Source: Candidatus Levybacteria bacterium RIFCSPLOWO2_01_FULL_42_15 (GTDB lineage Bacteria > Patescibacteriota > Microgenomatia > Levybacterales > UBA12049). From it: a DNA stretch of 12,057 bases. The translations under genes were made by a program, and so were the position numbers. This document shows positions 1 through 6,044 of this stretch, piece by piece. The DNA lies in contig MFOZ01000008.1 of assembly GCA_001784055.1 (NCBI GenBank), positions 1 to 12,057 of the forward strand, read 5' to 3'. The notes beneath the pieces were generated by a model. It saw only the letters and a program-made list of their open reading frames with translations, searched no databases and was not told where the DNA came from. Numbering within the stretch: position 1 is the stretch's first letter; every line of letters starts with the position of its first letter.

Positions 1-1
1 A

Positions 2-436
2 GAGCAAGTATTACCTCACAGAAGACCATTTATGTTTCTAGAAAGTGTTGACGTGCTTGAACCAGGCAAACATGCTACTGGTATTCTAGCTGACTTAAGA
101 AATCCAGATTTTGATTTTTTAAAAGGTCACTTTCCAGACTTTAGAGTAGTTCCTGGTGCAATAATTATGGAAGCATTAGCAGAATTGTTAGGTGTTACTG
201 CTGCGTCCGGACTATCTGAAGCAGATAATAAAATAGGAGTTCTCGTGGAAGATAGAATGAGATATCGGCAAATGATTAAACCAGGAGATCCTGTTCGTTT
301 GGAGGCAGAAGTTACTAATATGAGACGCAACATCGGGAGAGGAAATGTAAAAGCTTTTCTAGGTGACAAAGTTGCTGCTGAAGGAGAAATTACTTTTGCC
401 TTAATTGATAAGGTTGATTTAACAAGCCAAATATGA
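2..436 (+). CDS. fabZ: 3-hydroxyacyl-ACP dehydratase, FabZ type (5' partial)
   Basis: FabZ dehydrates (3R)-hydroxyacyl-ACP to trans-2-enoyl-ACP in type II fatty-acid synthesis, in the cytoplasm. The reading frame is open to the left edge. Residues before the first ATG (position 32) read EQVLPHRRPF, which matches the family's N-terminal LPHRxPF motif, so the true start lies outside the window and ATG 32 is internal. Counting from that ATG, the hot-dog-fold active-site segment is GHFPDFRVVPG (32-42) followed by MEALAE (46-51). It supplies the catalytic His33 and Glu47. About 144 residues are visible, near full family length. The TGA stop at 434-436 is followed about 100 bp later by tRNA-Lys on the opposite strand. 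The family call is firm; a FabA-like isomerase activity cannot be excluded from sequence. Confidence 0.93.
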   Translation, partial: EQVLPHRRPFMFLESVDVLEPGKHATGILADLRNPDFDFLKGHFPDFRVVPGAIIMEALAELLGVTAASGLSEADNKIGVLVEDRMRYRQMIKPGDPVRLEAEVTNMRRNIGRGNVKAFLGDKVAAEGEITFALIDKVDLTSQI

Positions 437-443
437 ATTCTAA

Positions 444-477
444 TCCTAACAGGGTTCTACGTTATAGGACTAATTTT
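444..477 (+). terminator. possible weak hairpin terminator after fabZ
   Basis: TCCTAAC (444-450) can pair with GTTATAGGA (461-469) with a two-base bulge, followed by CTAATTTT. This sits just after the fabZ stop and before the convergent tRNA-Lys gene. The stem is short, AT-rich and imperfect, so this is only a candidate. Confidence 0.22.
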
Positions 478-536
478 AACGAGTTTTCCACGAAACTTTG
501 AAGCTAAAAGTTTGCAAAATCACAAATATCATTGGG

Positions 537-609
537 TGAGCCGCCTCGGAATCGAACCGAGAACCTACTCCTTAAGAGGGAGTTGCTCTGCCAATTGAGC
601 TAGCGGCCC
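537..609 (-). tRNA. tRNA-Lys (anticodon CUU)
   Basis: The reverse complement folds as a full cloverleaf. The acceptor GGGCCGC pairs with GCGGCTC (one G-T pair), and the D-stem is GCTC/GAGC. The anticodon stem is ACTCC/GGAGT with loop CTCTTAA, giving anticodon CTT, which reads AAG. The variable loop is AGGTT, and the T-stem CTCGG/CCGAG carries a normal TTCGATT loop. The discriminator is A73, the usual base for tRNA-Lys. CCA is not encoded (the DNA continues CCCAAT), so it must be added after transcription. It is transcribed divergently from the DUF2079 gene. Confidence 0.96.
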
Positions 610-621
610 CAACTTTTGTTT

Positions 622-650
622 AGTATACTATAATCCGATTCACTGAACAA
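622..650 (-). promoter_or_regulatory. promoter of tRNA-Lys
   Basis: On the minus strand, a -35 box TTGTTC (645-650) and a -10 box TATACT (622-627) are separated by 17 bp. The predicted start is about 6 nt before the tRNA. The -10 lies inside the palindrome AGTATACT (622-629), which runs into TATAAT (629-634) for the divergent gene. Confidence 0.6.
629..634 (+). promoter_or_regulatory. -10 box of the DUF2079 gene
   Basis: A perfect TATAAT lies 20 nt before the ATG at 655, so the leader would be about 14 nt. No good -35 box is visible at the proper distance, which falls inside the tRNA gene. It overlaps the AGTATACT palindrome used by the divergent tRNA promoter. Confidence 0.5.
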
Positions 651-654
651 GAAT

Positions 655-2109
655 ATGAGAGTCATACCACTCATAAAAAACAACATCCATATAATTCTGC
701 TTGGGTTTTTTATCCTTCTCTACGTTACCTACATGGTAACGGCAACGTTTTTGCGCCATGACAATTTTTACTCTGGACGCTTTGATCTTGGCAACATGGA
801 TCAGACAGTATGGAACACAATTAACGGAAGAATATTTCAGGCAACAGACGCCGATGGGACCGATGTAGTCTCCCGGCTTTCTGGACATGCGGACTTTCTT
901 CTTATTCTTCTCTCTCCTTTTTATCTCATATGGGAGAGTCCAAAGATGCTTCTATTGCTTCAATCTCTCGCCATGGGATTTGCTGCTATTTTTGTATTCC
1001 TTTTAGCCCACCATAGCCTTAAAAACAAAACAGTTGCGCTCGTTCTTGCCGCTTCATATCTTTTGAATCCTAGCATCAACTATGTAAATCTCTACGACTT
1101 TCACGCCGTTAGTTTTGCACCGTTATTTATAGTAGGCGCATTTTATTTTCTTGCCATCAAGCGCTTGGTCTGGTTTACTGTTTTTCTCATTCTTGCAGGA
1201 CTCACCAAAGAGAACGTGTGGATGTTAACCGGGCTTATAGGCGGCTATGCTGCATGGAGAGCTAAGTTTTTCTCAACCCAGTTTATTGTAGGGATTACAA
1301 CGGTTATCGTTTCCCTTTCTTCTTTTTATTACCTCATATGGGTTGCCATTCCTCAAGCTCGATCATCCCCTCATTTTGCCCTAAGTTATTATTCCGAATT
1401 TGGAGATAGTCCTTCTGAAGTCATAAAAAATATCGTTCTTTCCCCAAATAGAACACTATCGATTGCGTTTGGAGAAGAGAAGATCGAATATCTGCGCAAA
1501 ATTCTGCTGCCCTTTGGATTTCTCCCTGTTCTTTCTCCCCACATTTTAATCCTTGCGGCTCCGGATCTATTCATAAATCTCTTAGGCTCTAACCCGAATC
1601 TGCATCAAATCTACTATCAGTACACCGCGACCATAACCCCATTTTTGGTTGCTGCGGCAGTTCAAGCGATCCGCCTGATGTACAAAAAGATTCCAAAATT
1701 GCCTTTGTGGATTATAAGTTTTTATGTGATTGCATCTACGCTCTATGCTTTCTATCAATACGGTCCTCTTCCGGGATCCAAAAATCCCAATACGGTCATG
1801 TTTACTATGCCCAATCCAAACCGACAACTGATCAAAAGCGCATTGGCTCATATCCCCTCTGGTGCCGCAGTAACCGCAACCAATAATTTGGCAGCTCATC
1901 TTTCCTACCGAGAAAAAATTTATGTCATACCCAACGGCATCAAAAATGCAGATTGGGTGCTTTTTTTAATCAGCGATCAATCAGGGCCTTTGTATGATCA
2001 GTACGAACAAACACTCGTGGGTGGTCTAAAAAAAGACCCAAATTTTATCCTTATTGAACAGAAAGATAACTTTTGGGCATTCAAACGAGTTGCATCGGCG
2101 GAAAAATAA
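655..2109 (+). CDS. DUF2079 family polytopic membrane protein (GT-C-like)
   Basis: A 484-residue membrane protein with about ten hydrophobic segments. The family signature is visible: FDLGNMDQTVWNT (43-55) after the first membrane helix, SGHADFLLILLSPFYLIW (76-93), and NLYDFHAVSFAPL (145-157). These acidic and His residues lie in the first external loops, where GT-C glycosyltransferases hold their catalytic Asp. DUF2079 proteins are regarded as probable GT-C-type enzymes using lipid-linked sugars, but a substrate is not established. The last 100 or so residues are soluble and probably extracytoplasmic. The ATG is preceded by GAACAAGAAT, not a clear Shine-Dalgarno. The stop is 15 nt before the next gene, so the two are probably co-transcribed. 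Confidence 0.85.
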   Translation: MRVIPLIKNNIHIILLGFFILLYVTYMVTATFLRHDNFYSGRFDLGNMDQTVWNTINGRIFQATDADGTDVVSRLSGHADFLLILLSPFYLIWESPKMLLLLQSLAMGFAAIFVFLLAHHSLKNKTVALVLAASYLLNPSINYVNLYDFHAVSFAPLFIVGAFYFLAIKRLVWFTVFLILAGLTKENVWMLTGLIGGYAAWRAKFFSTQFIVGITTVIVSLSSFYYLIWVAIPQARSSPHFALSYYSEFGDSPSEVIKNIVLSPNRTLSIAFGEEKIEYLRKILLPFGFLPVLSPHILILAAPDLFINLLGSNPNLHQIYYQYTATITPFLVAAAVQAIRLMYKKIPKLPLWIISFYVIASTLYAFYQYGPLPGSKNPNTVMFTMPNPNRQLIKSALAHIPSGAAVTATNNLAAHLSYREKIYVIPNGIKNADWVLFLISDQSGPLYDQYEQTLVGGLKKDPNFILIEQKDNFWAFKRVASAEK

Positions 2110-2124
2110 CGATACCATAAGAGT

Positions 2125-2952
2125 GTGGTACAAATAATAAAAGCAACGGGGGAGAAAGAGCCGTTTGATGAACAAAAGCTAAGAGCCTCCATCAAAAGAG
2201 CAGGTATCCCCATAGAGCTTCAAAATGATGTGGTTGTAAGCATTAAGACCTCTCTTTATGAAGATATTCCCACGTCCGAAATTTATCGGCATATCCTTGA
2301 TTTTTTAGGAAAGTCGCATCATCCCTTCACAAAGGCAAAATACGGGCTCAAGCAGGCGATTATGGACCTTGGCCCCACAGGATACCCCTTTGAAGATTTT
2401 GTTTCGGAAATCTTAAAAACCCAAGGGTACCAGACAACCGTCCGGGCGCAACTAGCCGGCGCGTGCATTCATCATGAAATAGACCTTATTTTGGAAAAAG
2501 ACGGGGTAAGAGGAATTGTGGAGGCAAAATTTCATAACAGTGTTGGAACTAAGACAAAAATTCACGTTGCTCTATATACAAAGGCTCGTTTTGATGATCT
2601 TAAAGAGAAAAATAATCTTTCTTACGCGTGGATTATCACCAATACCAAAGTAACCGCAGACGTTATTGACTACGCTCACTGTGTCGGCTTAAAAGTCATG
2701 AGCTGGAGCTCCCCGGAAGAAAAAAGCCTTAGAGATGTCATAGAAACGTCAGGGCTTTCTCCTATTACCATGCTTTCTCATCTCTCTTTTTCCCAAAAAC
2801 AACTTCTTCTTACCAACCATATTGTTCTTTGCAAAGATATCATTGAAAATCCTTCTTTGCTTGAGCTTCTTCATCTTGATCCTACAAAAAACGAAAACGT
2901 GCTTAAAGAAGCTCAATTTTTGATTCAATCAAGATCAAATCATTTGACTTGA
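2125..2952 (+). CDS. ATP-cone domain + Mrr-like restriction-endonuclease-fold protein
   Basis: A 275-residue soluble protein with GTG start (2125), only 15 nt after the DUF2079 stop. Residues 1-90 resemble an ATP-cone, the nucleotide-sensing domain of NrdR and ribonucleotide reductases (VQIIKATGEKEPFDEQKL at 2-19, then paired helices). Residues 90-205 resemble an Mrr-type PD-(D/E)xK nuclease: GYQTTVRAQLAG, then HHEIDLIL with Asp120, then IVEAKFH with Glu133 and Lys135 as the metal/catalytic triad. Residues 205-275 form a helical tail of unknown role. Known: ATP-cone and Mrr-like domains occur fused in uncharacterised proteins. Inferred: a nuclease gated by ATP/dATP, for defence or DNA repair. 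No methyltransferase partner is nearby, so it is not a classical restriction-modification pair. Confidence 0.8.
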   Translation: MVQIIKATGEKEPFDEQKLRASIKRAGIPIELQNDVVVSIKTSLYEDIPTSEIYRHILDFLGKSHHPFTKAKYGLKQAIMDLGPTGYPFEDFVSEILKTQGYQTTVRAQLAGACIHHEIDLILEKDGVRGIVEAKFHNSVGTKTKIHVALYTKARFDDLKEKNNLSYAWIITNTKVTADVIDYAHCVGLKVMSWSSPEEKSLRDVIETSGLSPITMLSHLSFSQKQLLLTNHIVLCKDIIENPSLLELLHLDPTKNENVLKEAQFLIQSRSNHLT

Positions 2953-2978
2953 CTTTTTCAAATAAATGAGTCTACACT
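2949..2978 (+). promoter_or_regulatory. candidate promoter of the DUF378 gene
   Basis: -35 TTGACT (2949-2954), 18-bp spacer, -10 TACACT (2973-2978). The box overlaps the TGA stop of the upstream gene. A second TTGACT occurs at 2944-2949. The predicted start leaves a leader of about 20 nt containing a strong Shine-Dalgarno. Confidence 0.45.
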
Positions 2979-2991
2979 GGATTAGGAAAGA

Positions 2992-3001
2992 GAGGAGGTG
3001 A
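2992..3001 (+). promoter_or_regulatory. strong Shine-Dalgarno of the DUF378 gene
   Basis: GAGGAGGTGA lies a few bases before ATG 3006. It is the only near-perfect anti-16S match before a start in this window, in contrast to the several genes here that have no leader. It suggests high expression of this small protein. Confidence 0.8.
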
Positions 3002-3005
3002 GAAT

Positions 3006-3212
3006 ATGAAGGCACTTCACATGGTTACCGTTATTCTGGTTTTAGTTGGAGCGCTTAACTGGGGATTGGTTGGACTTCTTAATCTTAATCTTGTTACAAC
3101 CCTTCTCGGAGGAGTACCAGCGCTTGAGAAATTAGTATATGTTCTTGTTGGCGTATCTGCTGTTGTACTATTTGTTCAGCATAAAGCGGACTGCAAATTG
3201 TGCGGTAAATAA
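3006..3212 (+). CDS. DUF378 family small membrane protein
   Basis: A 68-residue protein with two hydrophobic segments (about 5-25 and 40-57). It carries the DUF378 signature ALNWGLVGLLNLNLV (16-30) and a second YVLVGVSAVVLF segment, so it is near typical length for the family (YuzA-like). The C-terminal tail ends in CKLCGK, a CxxC pair (Cys63, Cys66) facing one side of the membrane. Whether it binds metal or is redox active is unknown. A strong Shine-Dalgarno fixes the start. The function of the family is not known. The next gene begins 66 nt downstream on the same strand. Confidence 0.85.
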   Translation: MKALHMVTVILVLVGALNWGLVGLLNLNLVTTLLGGVPALEKLVYVLVGVSAVVLFVQHKADCKLCGK

Positions 3213-3240
3213 AAGCATCAAGAGAATTTATTTACATTAC

Positions 3241-3273
3241 CTAAAGCCTTCCTGTCTCAAAGAAAGGTTTTAG
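3241..3273 (+). promoter_or_regulatory. hairpin in front of the mannosyltransferase start
   Basis: CTAAAGCCTT (3241-3250) pairs with AAGGTTTTAG (3264-3273) with one G-T pair and a 13-nt loop, ending 5 nt before ATG 3279. The right arm contains the AAGG of the only plausible Shine-Dalgarno (GAAAGG, 3262-3267). No T-run follows, so it is not a normal terminator. It could occlude translation initiation. Confidence 0.3.
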
Positions 3274-3278
3274 TTGAG

Positions 3279-4427
3279 ATGAAGAAAGATTGGTTTTTTT
3301 GCACGACGCTTTTTTTGATATGGCGGGTGTTATTGTTTTTTGTTGTCGGAATAGGAGATTTAGTTTTAACCTACCGCCCAGGATTTGAATACGTACATAT
3401 TTGGAAATTTGTTGCGCCTTACCCTCCTGTTTCAAGCGTCTTTTTCTATCCTTGGGCCAATTTTGACGGCGTCCACTATCTTCTGATCGCGTCTCAAGGC
3501 TATACCAACAACTTTGGCTTTTTTCCGTTATTTCCTGCGCTTATTCACCTTATTTCTCTTATTTTTGGCAAAGGATCGGTATTTGGACTACAACAATTTT
3601 TCTCTGCGCTTGTTATCTCGAACATCTCAATTGCGCTTGCGCTTTTTCTTTTCTACCAACTTCTCTTACTAGACCATGGTCAATCGATTGCCCGACGAAC
3701 ACTCGTCTTTCTTCTCCTATTTCCCACCTCTTTTTTCTTTGGGGCGATCTATTCAGAAAGCCTCTTTTTTCTTCTTCTTATTGCTTCTTTTTATTGTGCT
3801 CGCAAGCAGAAATGGCTTCTCTCAAGCGTATTTGGCACTCTTTTGACACTCACAAGATCGATTGGGATTTGCGTGCTTCCTGCACTTTTGTATGAGGCTT
3901 GGAAACAGAAAGCAATAAACCTAAAGACTGTGTTATCATTTCTCATGATCCCGTGGACGTTTTTTGGGTATGCGTTCTTCAATTGGGTTGCTACTAAAAA
4001 CCCACTGTATTTTTTGGAAGCGCACGGAAATCTTGCGAATGGAAGATCAGTCGATACTGTAGTGTTGATACCGCAAACGATTTTCAGATATATTAAGATA
4101 TTCTTAACTCTCCCGATCTCGCAATTTGAATGGTGGATTGCGCTGTTAGAACTTGTGACCTTTGTGTTTGTTTCGATCTTGCTGTATTTTGCATGGAGAA
4201 GGAGAGTACGGAAATCATATCTTCTTTTTTCACTTTTTGCGTTTTTGATTCCCGCTTCTTCCGGAACCTTTACCGGCATTCCTCGTTACTCACTCGTTTT
4301 GTTTCCTATCTTTATTTCTCTTACTCTTGTCAAAAACCGCTCCATTCGGCTTGCCTACCTAATCATCTCTCCCATTCTCCTCTTTCTTCTACTCATGTTC
4401 TTCTCCAAAGGCTATTATGTTTCGTAA
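3279..4427 (+). CDS. PIG-V-like mannosyltransferase / GT-C membrane glycosyltransferase
   Basis: A 382-residue protein with about eight to ten membrane helices. Its landmarks match the PIG-V (GPI mannosyltransferase II-like) family as seen in bacteria. These are FYPWANFDGVHYLLIASQGY (56-75, with the Asp63 expected in the first external loop of GT-C enzymes), FFPLFPALIHL (81-91), LFPTSFFFGAIYSESLF (147-163), LTRSIGI (191-197), and near the C-terminus PASSGTFTGIPRYSLVLFP. Known: PIG-V proteins transfer mannose from dolichyl/polyprenyl-phosphate-mannose. Inferred: it glycosylates a cell-surface lipid or protein on the outer membrane face. The start is the first ATG of the conserved region; its Shine-Dalgarno lies within a hairpin. 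It is convergent with maf, with a 33-bp gap. Confidence 0.82.
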   Translation: MKKDWFFCTTLFLIWRVLLFFVVGIGDLVLTYRPGFEYVHIWKFVAPYPPVSSVFFYPWANFDGVHYLLIASQGYTNNFGFFPLFPALIHLISLIFGKGSVFGLQQFFSALVISNISIALALFLFYQLLLLDHGQSIARRTLVFLLLFPTSFFFGAIYSESLFFLLLIASFYCARKQKWLLSSVFGTLLTLTRSIGICVLPALLYEAWKQKAINLKTVLSFLMIPWTFFGYAFFNWVATKNPLYFLEAHGNLANGRSVDTVVLIPQTIFRYIKIFLTLPISQFEWWIALLELVTFVFVSILLYFAWRRRVRKSYLLFSLFAFLIPASSGTFTGIPRYSLVLFPIFISLTLVKNRSIRLAYLIISPILLFLLLMFFSKGYYVS

Positions 4428-4460
4428 TAACGCAGTACTAAACAAATATGTCGGAATTTA

Positions 4461-5036
4461 CTATATAACTTTAATGCCAAATTTTTTAAGTTCCTCTACT
4501 AACTCATAGAGAGGTAGTCCTACAACATTGCTATAATCTCCTTCAATTTTTTCAACAAACATAGCGCCTCTTTCTTGAATACCATAGGCACCCGCTTTAT
4601 CTAATGGTTCCCCTGTTTTAATATATCCCTCTATTTCTTCATCGGTGAGTTTTTTCATATAAACCTTTGTTTCAATAGACTTTGATACAGTTTTTCCAGT
4701 TCTCGTATCAAGAATTGTAAAACCCGTGATGATTGGATGTGCTCTTCCAGACAATAGTTTAAGCGTCTGCCTTGCGTTTTCTTTTGTTTCTGGTTTACTA
4801 AGAATGGCTCCCTTGAAGGAAACAAAGGTATCCGCAGAAATGATGATCGCGTTTTTATATTTTGAGGCTACTTCTTTTGCTTTCCCGAGCGATAGATTTT
4901 TTGCTAATTCATGAGGCGTAAGATTAGACCCTTCTTTCTCGTCAAAATTGCTTACACATACTTCAAATTGTAAACCTATTTGCTCTAATAGTTTTTTCCT
5001 TCTGGGAGAAGCGGAGGCAAGTACAATTTTTCTCAT
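4461..5036 (-). CDS. maf: Maf family nucleoside triphosphate pyrophosphatase
   Basis: A complete 191-residue Maf protein, a house-cleaning enzyme that hydrolyses non-canonical or excess NTPs to NMP plus pyrophosphate in the cytoplasm. Motifs: LASASPRR (6-13, nucleotide/phosphate loop), ISADTFV (66-72, with general-base Asp69), SKPET (80-84), LLSGRAHPIITGF (94-106), DKAGAYGIQERGAMFVEKIEG (146-166) and GDYSNVVGLP (166-175). The DKAGAYGIQ...GDYSNVVGLP block is that of the YhdE/BSU-Maf branch, which prefers dTTP/UTP. There is no Shine-Dalgarno. A TGATATAAT box places the predicted transcription start on the A of the ATG, so the mRNA is probably leaderless. It is divergent from the PP2C-like gene. 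Confidence 0.95.
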   Translation of the reverse strand: MRKIVLASASPRRKKLLEQIGLQFEVCVSNFDEKEGSNLTPHELAKNLSLGKAKEVASKYKNAIIISADTFVSFKGAILSKPETKENARQTLKLLSGRAHPIITGFTILDTRTGKTVSKSIETKVYMKKLTDEEIEGYIKTGEPLDKAGAYGIQERGAMFVEKIEGDYSNVVGLPLYELVEELKKFGIKVI

Positions 5037-5042
5037 ACTACA

Positions 5043-5051
5043 ATTATATCA
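5043..5051 (-). promoter_or_regulatory. extended -10 promoter of maf (leaderless)
   Basis: TGATATAAT on the minus strand. The hexamer occupies 5043-5048. Seven nt further on is position 5036, the A of the maf start codon. Confidence 0.65.
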
Positions 5052-5065
5052 GAAATCGCCTCTCA

Positions 5066-5094
5066 ACAATCACCTCGGAGGTGTTAGTCGTTTT
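5066..5094 (+). repeat. REP-like palindromic repeat, copy A
   Basis: The core CACCTCGGAGGTGTTAG contains the inverted repeat CACCTC-G-GAGGTG (5071-5083). It shares 22 bases with copy B (5066-5087) and the right-hand 20 bases (5075-5094) with copy C. It sits between the divergent maf and PP2C promoters, 2 kb from the transposase gene, so it was either moved there or marks a former site. Confidence 0.8.
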
Positions 5095-5114
5095 GCCTCT
5101 CTACAATTGCCTTC

Positions 5115-5123
5115 TGCTATAAT
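5115..5123 (+). promoter_or_regulatory. extended -10 promoter of the PP2C-like gene
   Basis: TGCTATAAT directly abuts the ATG at 5124. Transcription should start near 5130, downstream of that ATG, so translation more likely begins at ATG 5136. Confidence 0.65.
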
Positions 5124-5135
5124 ATGGCGTATATT

Positions 5136-6032
5136 ATGATTAAAAATACCGTAAGTCAGCACGTTGAGCGAAAAAAATTAGATGGTTTCTACATTGAAGC
5201 GCTATCGATTGGCAAACACAAGAATAACCCTGAATTAAATGAGGATGGATTCGTGGCTACATCTCATACATTTGCAGTTATAGATGGATCTGCTCCTCGC
5301 ACCCCAGTAAAATTTTTAGGAAGTAGTAGTGCGCAGTTTGCCACAAACGTGTTAAAGAAAGTTCTTGCAACAACTCCTCCAAGCTTGAATGGATCAGAAC
5401 TTGTTACCGTTATAACGGGTAGACTTAATGAGGATGTGGACAAAGTAGGCGCACGGGACACGATTACTCAAACACCGGAAGCACGACCAGCGGCACTATT
5501 TACTGTTGCAAGAATACATAACGGCAAACTTGTTATTACTGCGTTAGGAGACATTCATTGTCGAGTAAATGGGCAGATGGTCCATACAGATCGCATCATT
5601 ACCGAAGACCTAATGATTGAAAAGAGAATTGCAGCAATGAATAAAGCTGCTTTGCAAAACCAAACGTTTTCTGATGATGAATTTCGTACTCTGGGAAGGG
5701 CTGCAATTGACGAAGATCTAAAAACACAAGTGAGAAGTTATTTCAATAATCCTGATGACCCACTAGGACTTGGGATCATAGATGGAGAAGATGTGTCTAA
5801 AAAGTTTATCCGAACATACCAATTTGATCTACCTGATGTTCAAACTCTTGAAATATTTTCTGATGGCTATTATGTTATTCCGGAAGAACCATCAATTGAT
5901 GCGTTTGAACAAGCCTTCTCGGAAGCAGAAAGAGAAGACCCATTACGTTGGAAAAAGTATCCTGCGGTAAAAGCGTCAACCCCTGACCAGTTTTCCGACG
6001 ATCGAACAATTTTAATTGCGAAAGCAATTTGA
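5136..6032 (+). CDS. PP2C-like (PPM family) protein phosphatase
   Basis: A 298-residue soluble protein with the ordered metal-binding motifs of PPM/PP2C phosphatases: NEDGFV (35-40), AVIDGS (47-52, in the place of the usual DGMGG/DGHGG), ALGDIHCRVNG (136-146, the GDSR strand), EIFSDGYY (239-246, the SDG motif) and SDDRTILI (287-294, the DD pair). The four Asp positions (37, 50, 243, 289) are all present, so metal binding looks intact. The SpoIIE/PP2C fold is clear, but the protein is divergent and an insert (about 155-225) separates the motifs. Role inferred: Ser/Thr phosphatase in an unknown signalling step. No kinase is adjacent. The in-frame ATG at 5124 is disfavoured because the -10 box ends at 5123. 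The gene is followed 13 nt later by another gene with its own promoter. Confidence 0.72.
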   Translation: MIKNTVSQHVERKKLDGFYIEALSIGKHKNNPELNEDGFVATSHTFAVIDGSAPRTPVKFLGSSSAQFATNVLKKVLATTPPSLNGSELVTVITGRLNEDVDKVGARDTITQTPEARPAALFTVARIHNGKLVITALGDIHCRVNGQMVHTDRIITEDLMIEKRIAAMNKAALQNQTFSDDEFRTLGRAAIDEDLKTQVRSYFNNPDDPLGLGIIDGEDVSKKFIRTYQFDLPDVQTLEIFSDGYYVIPEEPSIDAFEQAFSEAEREDPLRWKKYPAVKASTPDQFSDDRTILIAKAI

Positions 6033-6038
6033 TATAAT
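6030..6038 (+). promoter_or_regulatory. extended -10 promoter built on the upstream stop codon
   Basis: TGATATAAT, where TGA (6030-6032) is the stop codon of the PP2C-like gene. The predicted transcription start is 6045, exactly the A of the next ATG. No Shine-Dalgarno is present. Confidence 0.65.
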
Positions 6039-6044
6039 TTTCCA

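Noticed and set aside
433..501. Small ORF of 22 codons starting at an ATGA overlap with the fabZ stop.
   Set aside because: Very short, with no recognisable content or conservation signal; it cannot be supported as a gene.
434..598. Frame of fabZ stays open after its TGA for over 50 codons and first encodes a hydrophobic stretch, suggesting UGA readthrough or recoding.
   Set aside because: The extension runs into the tRNA-Lys gene on the other strand. Other genes end properly at TGA (6030-6032, 8225-8227) and complete domains contain no internal TGA, so UGA is a stop here.
4130..4441. 103-codon ORF overlapping the end of the mannosyltransferase gene.
   Set aside because: Out-of-frame shadow with Cys/Ser-rich low-quality content; the main frame keeps family motifs to its end.
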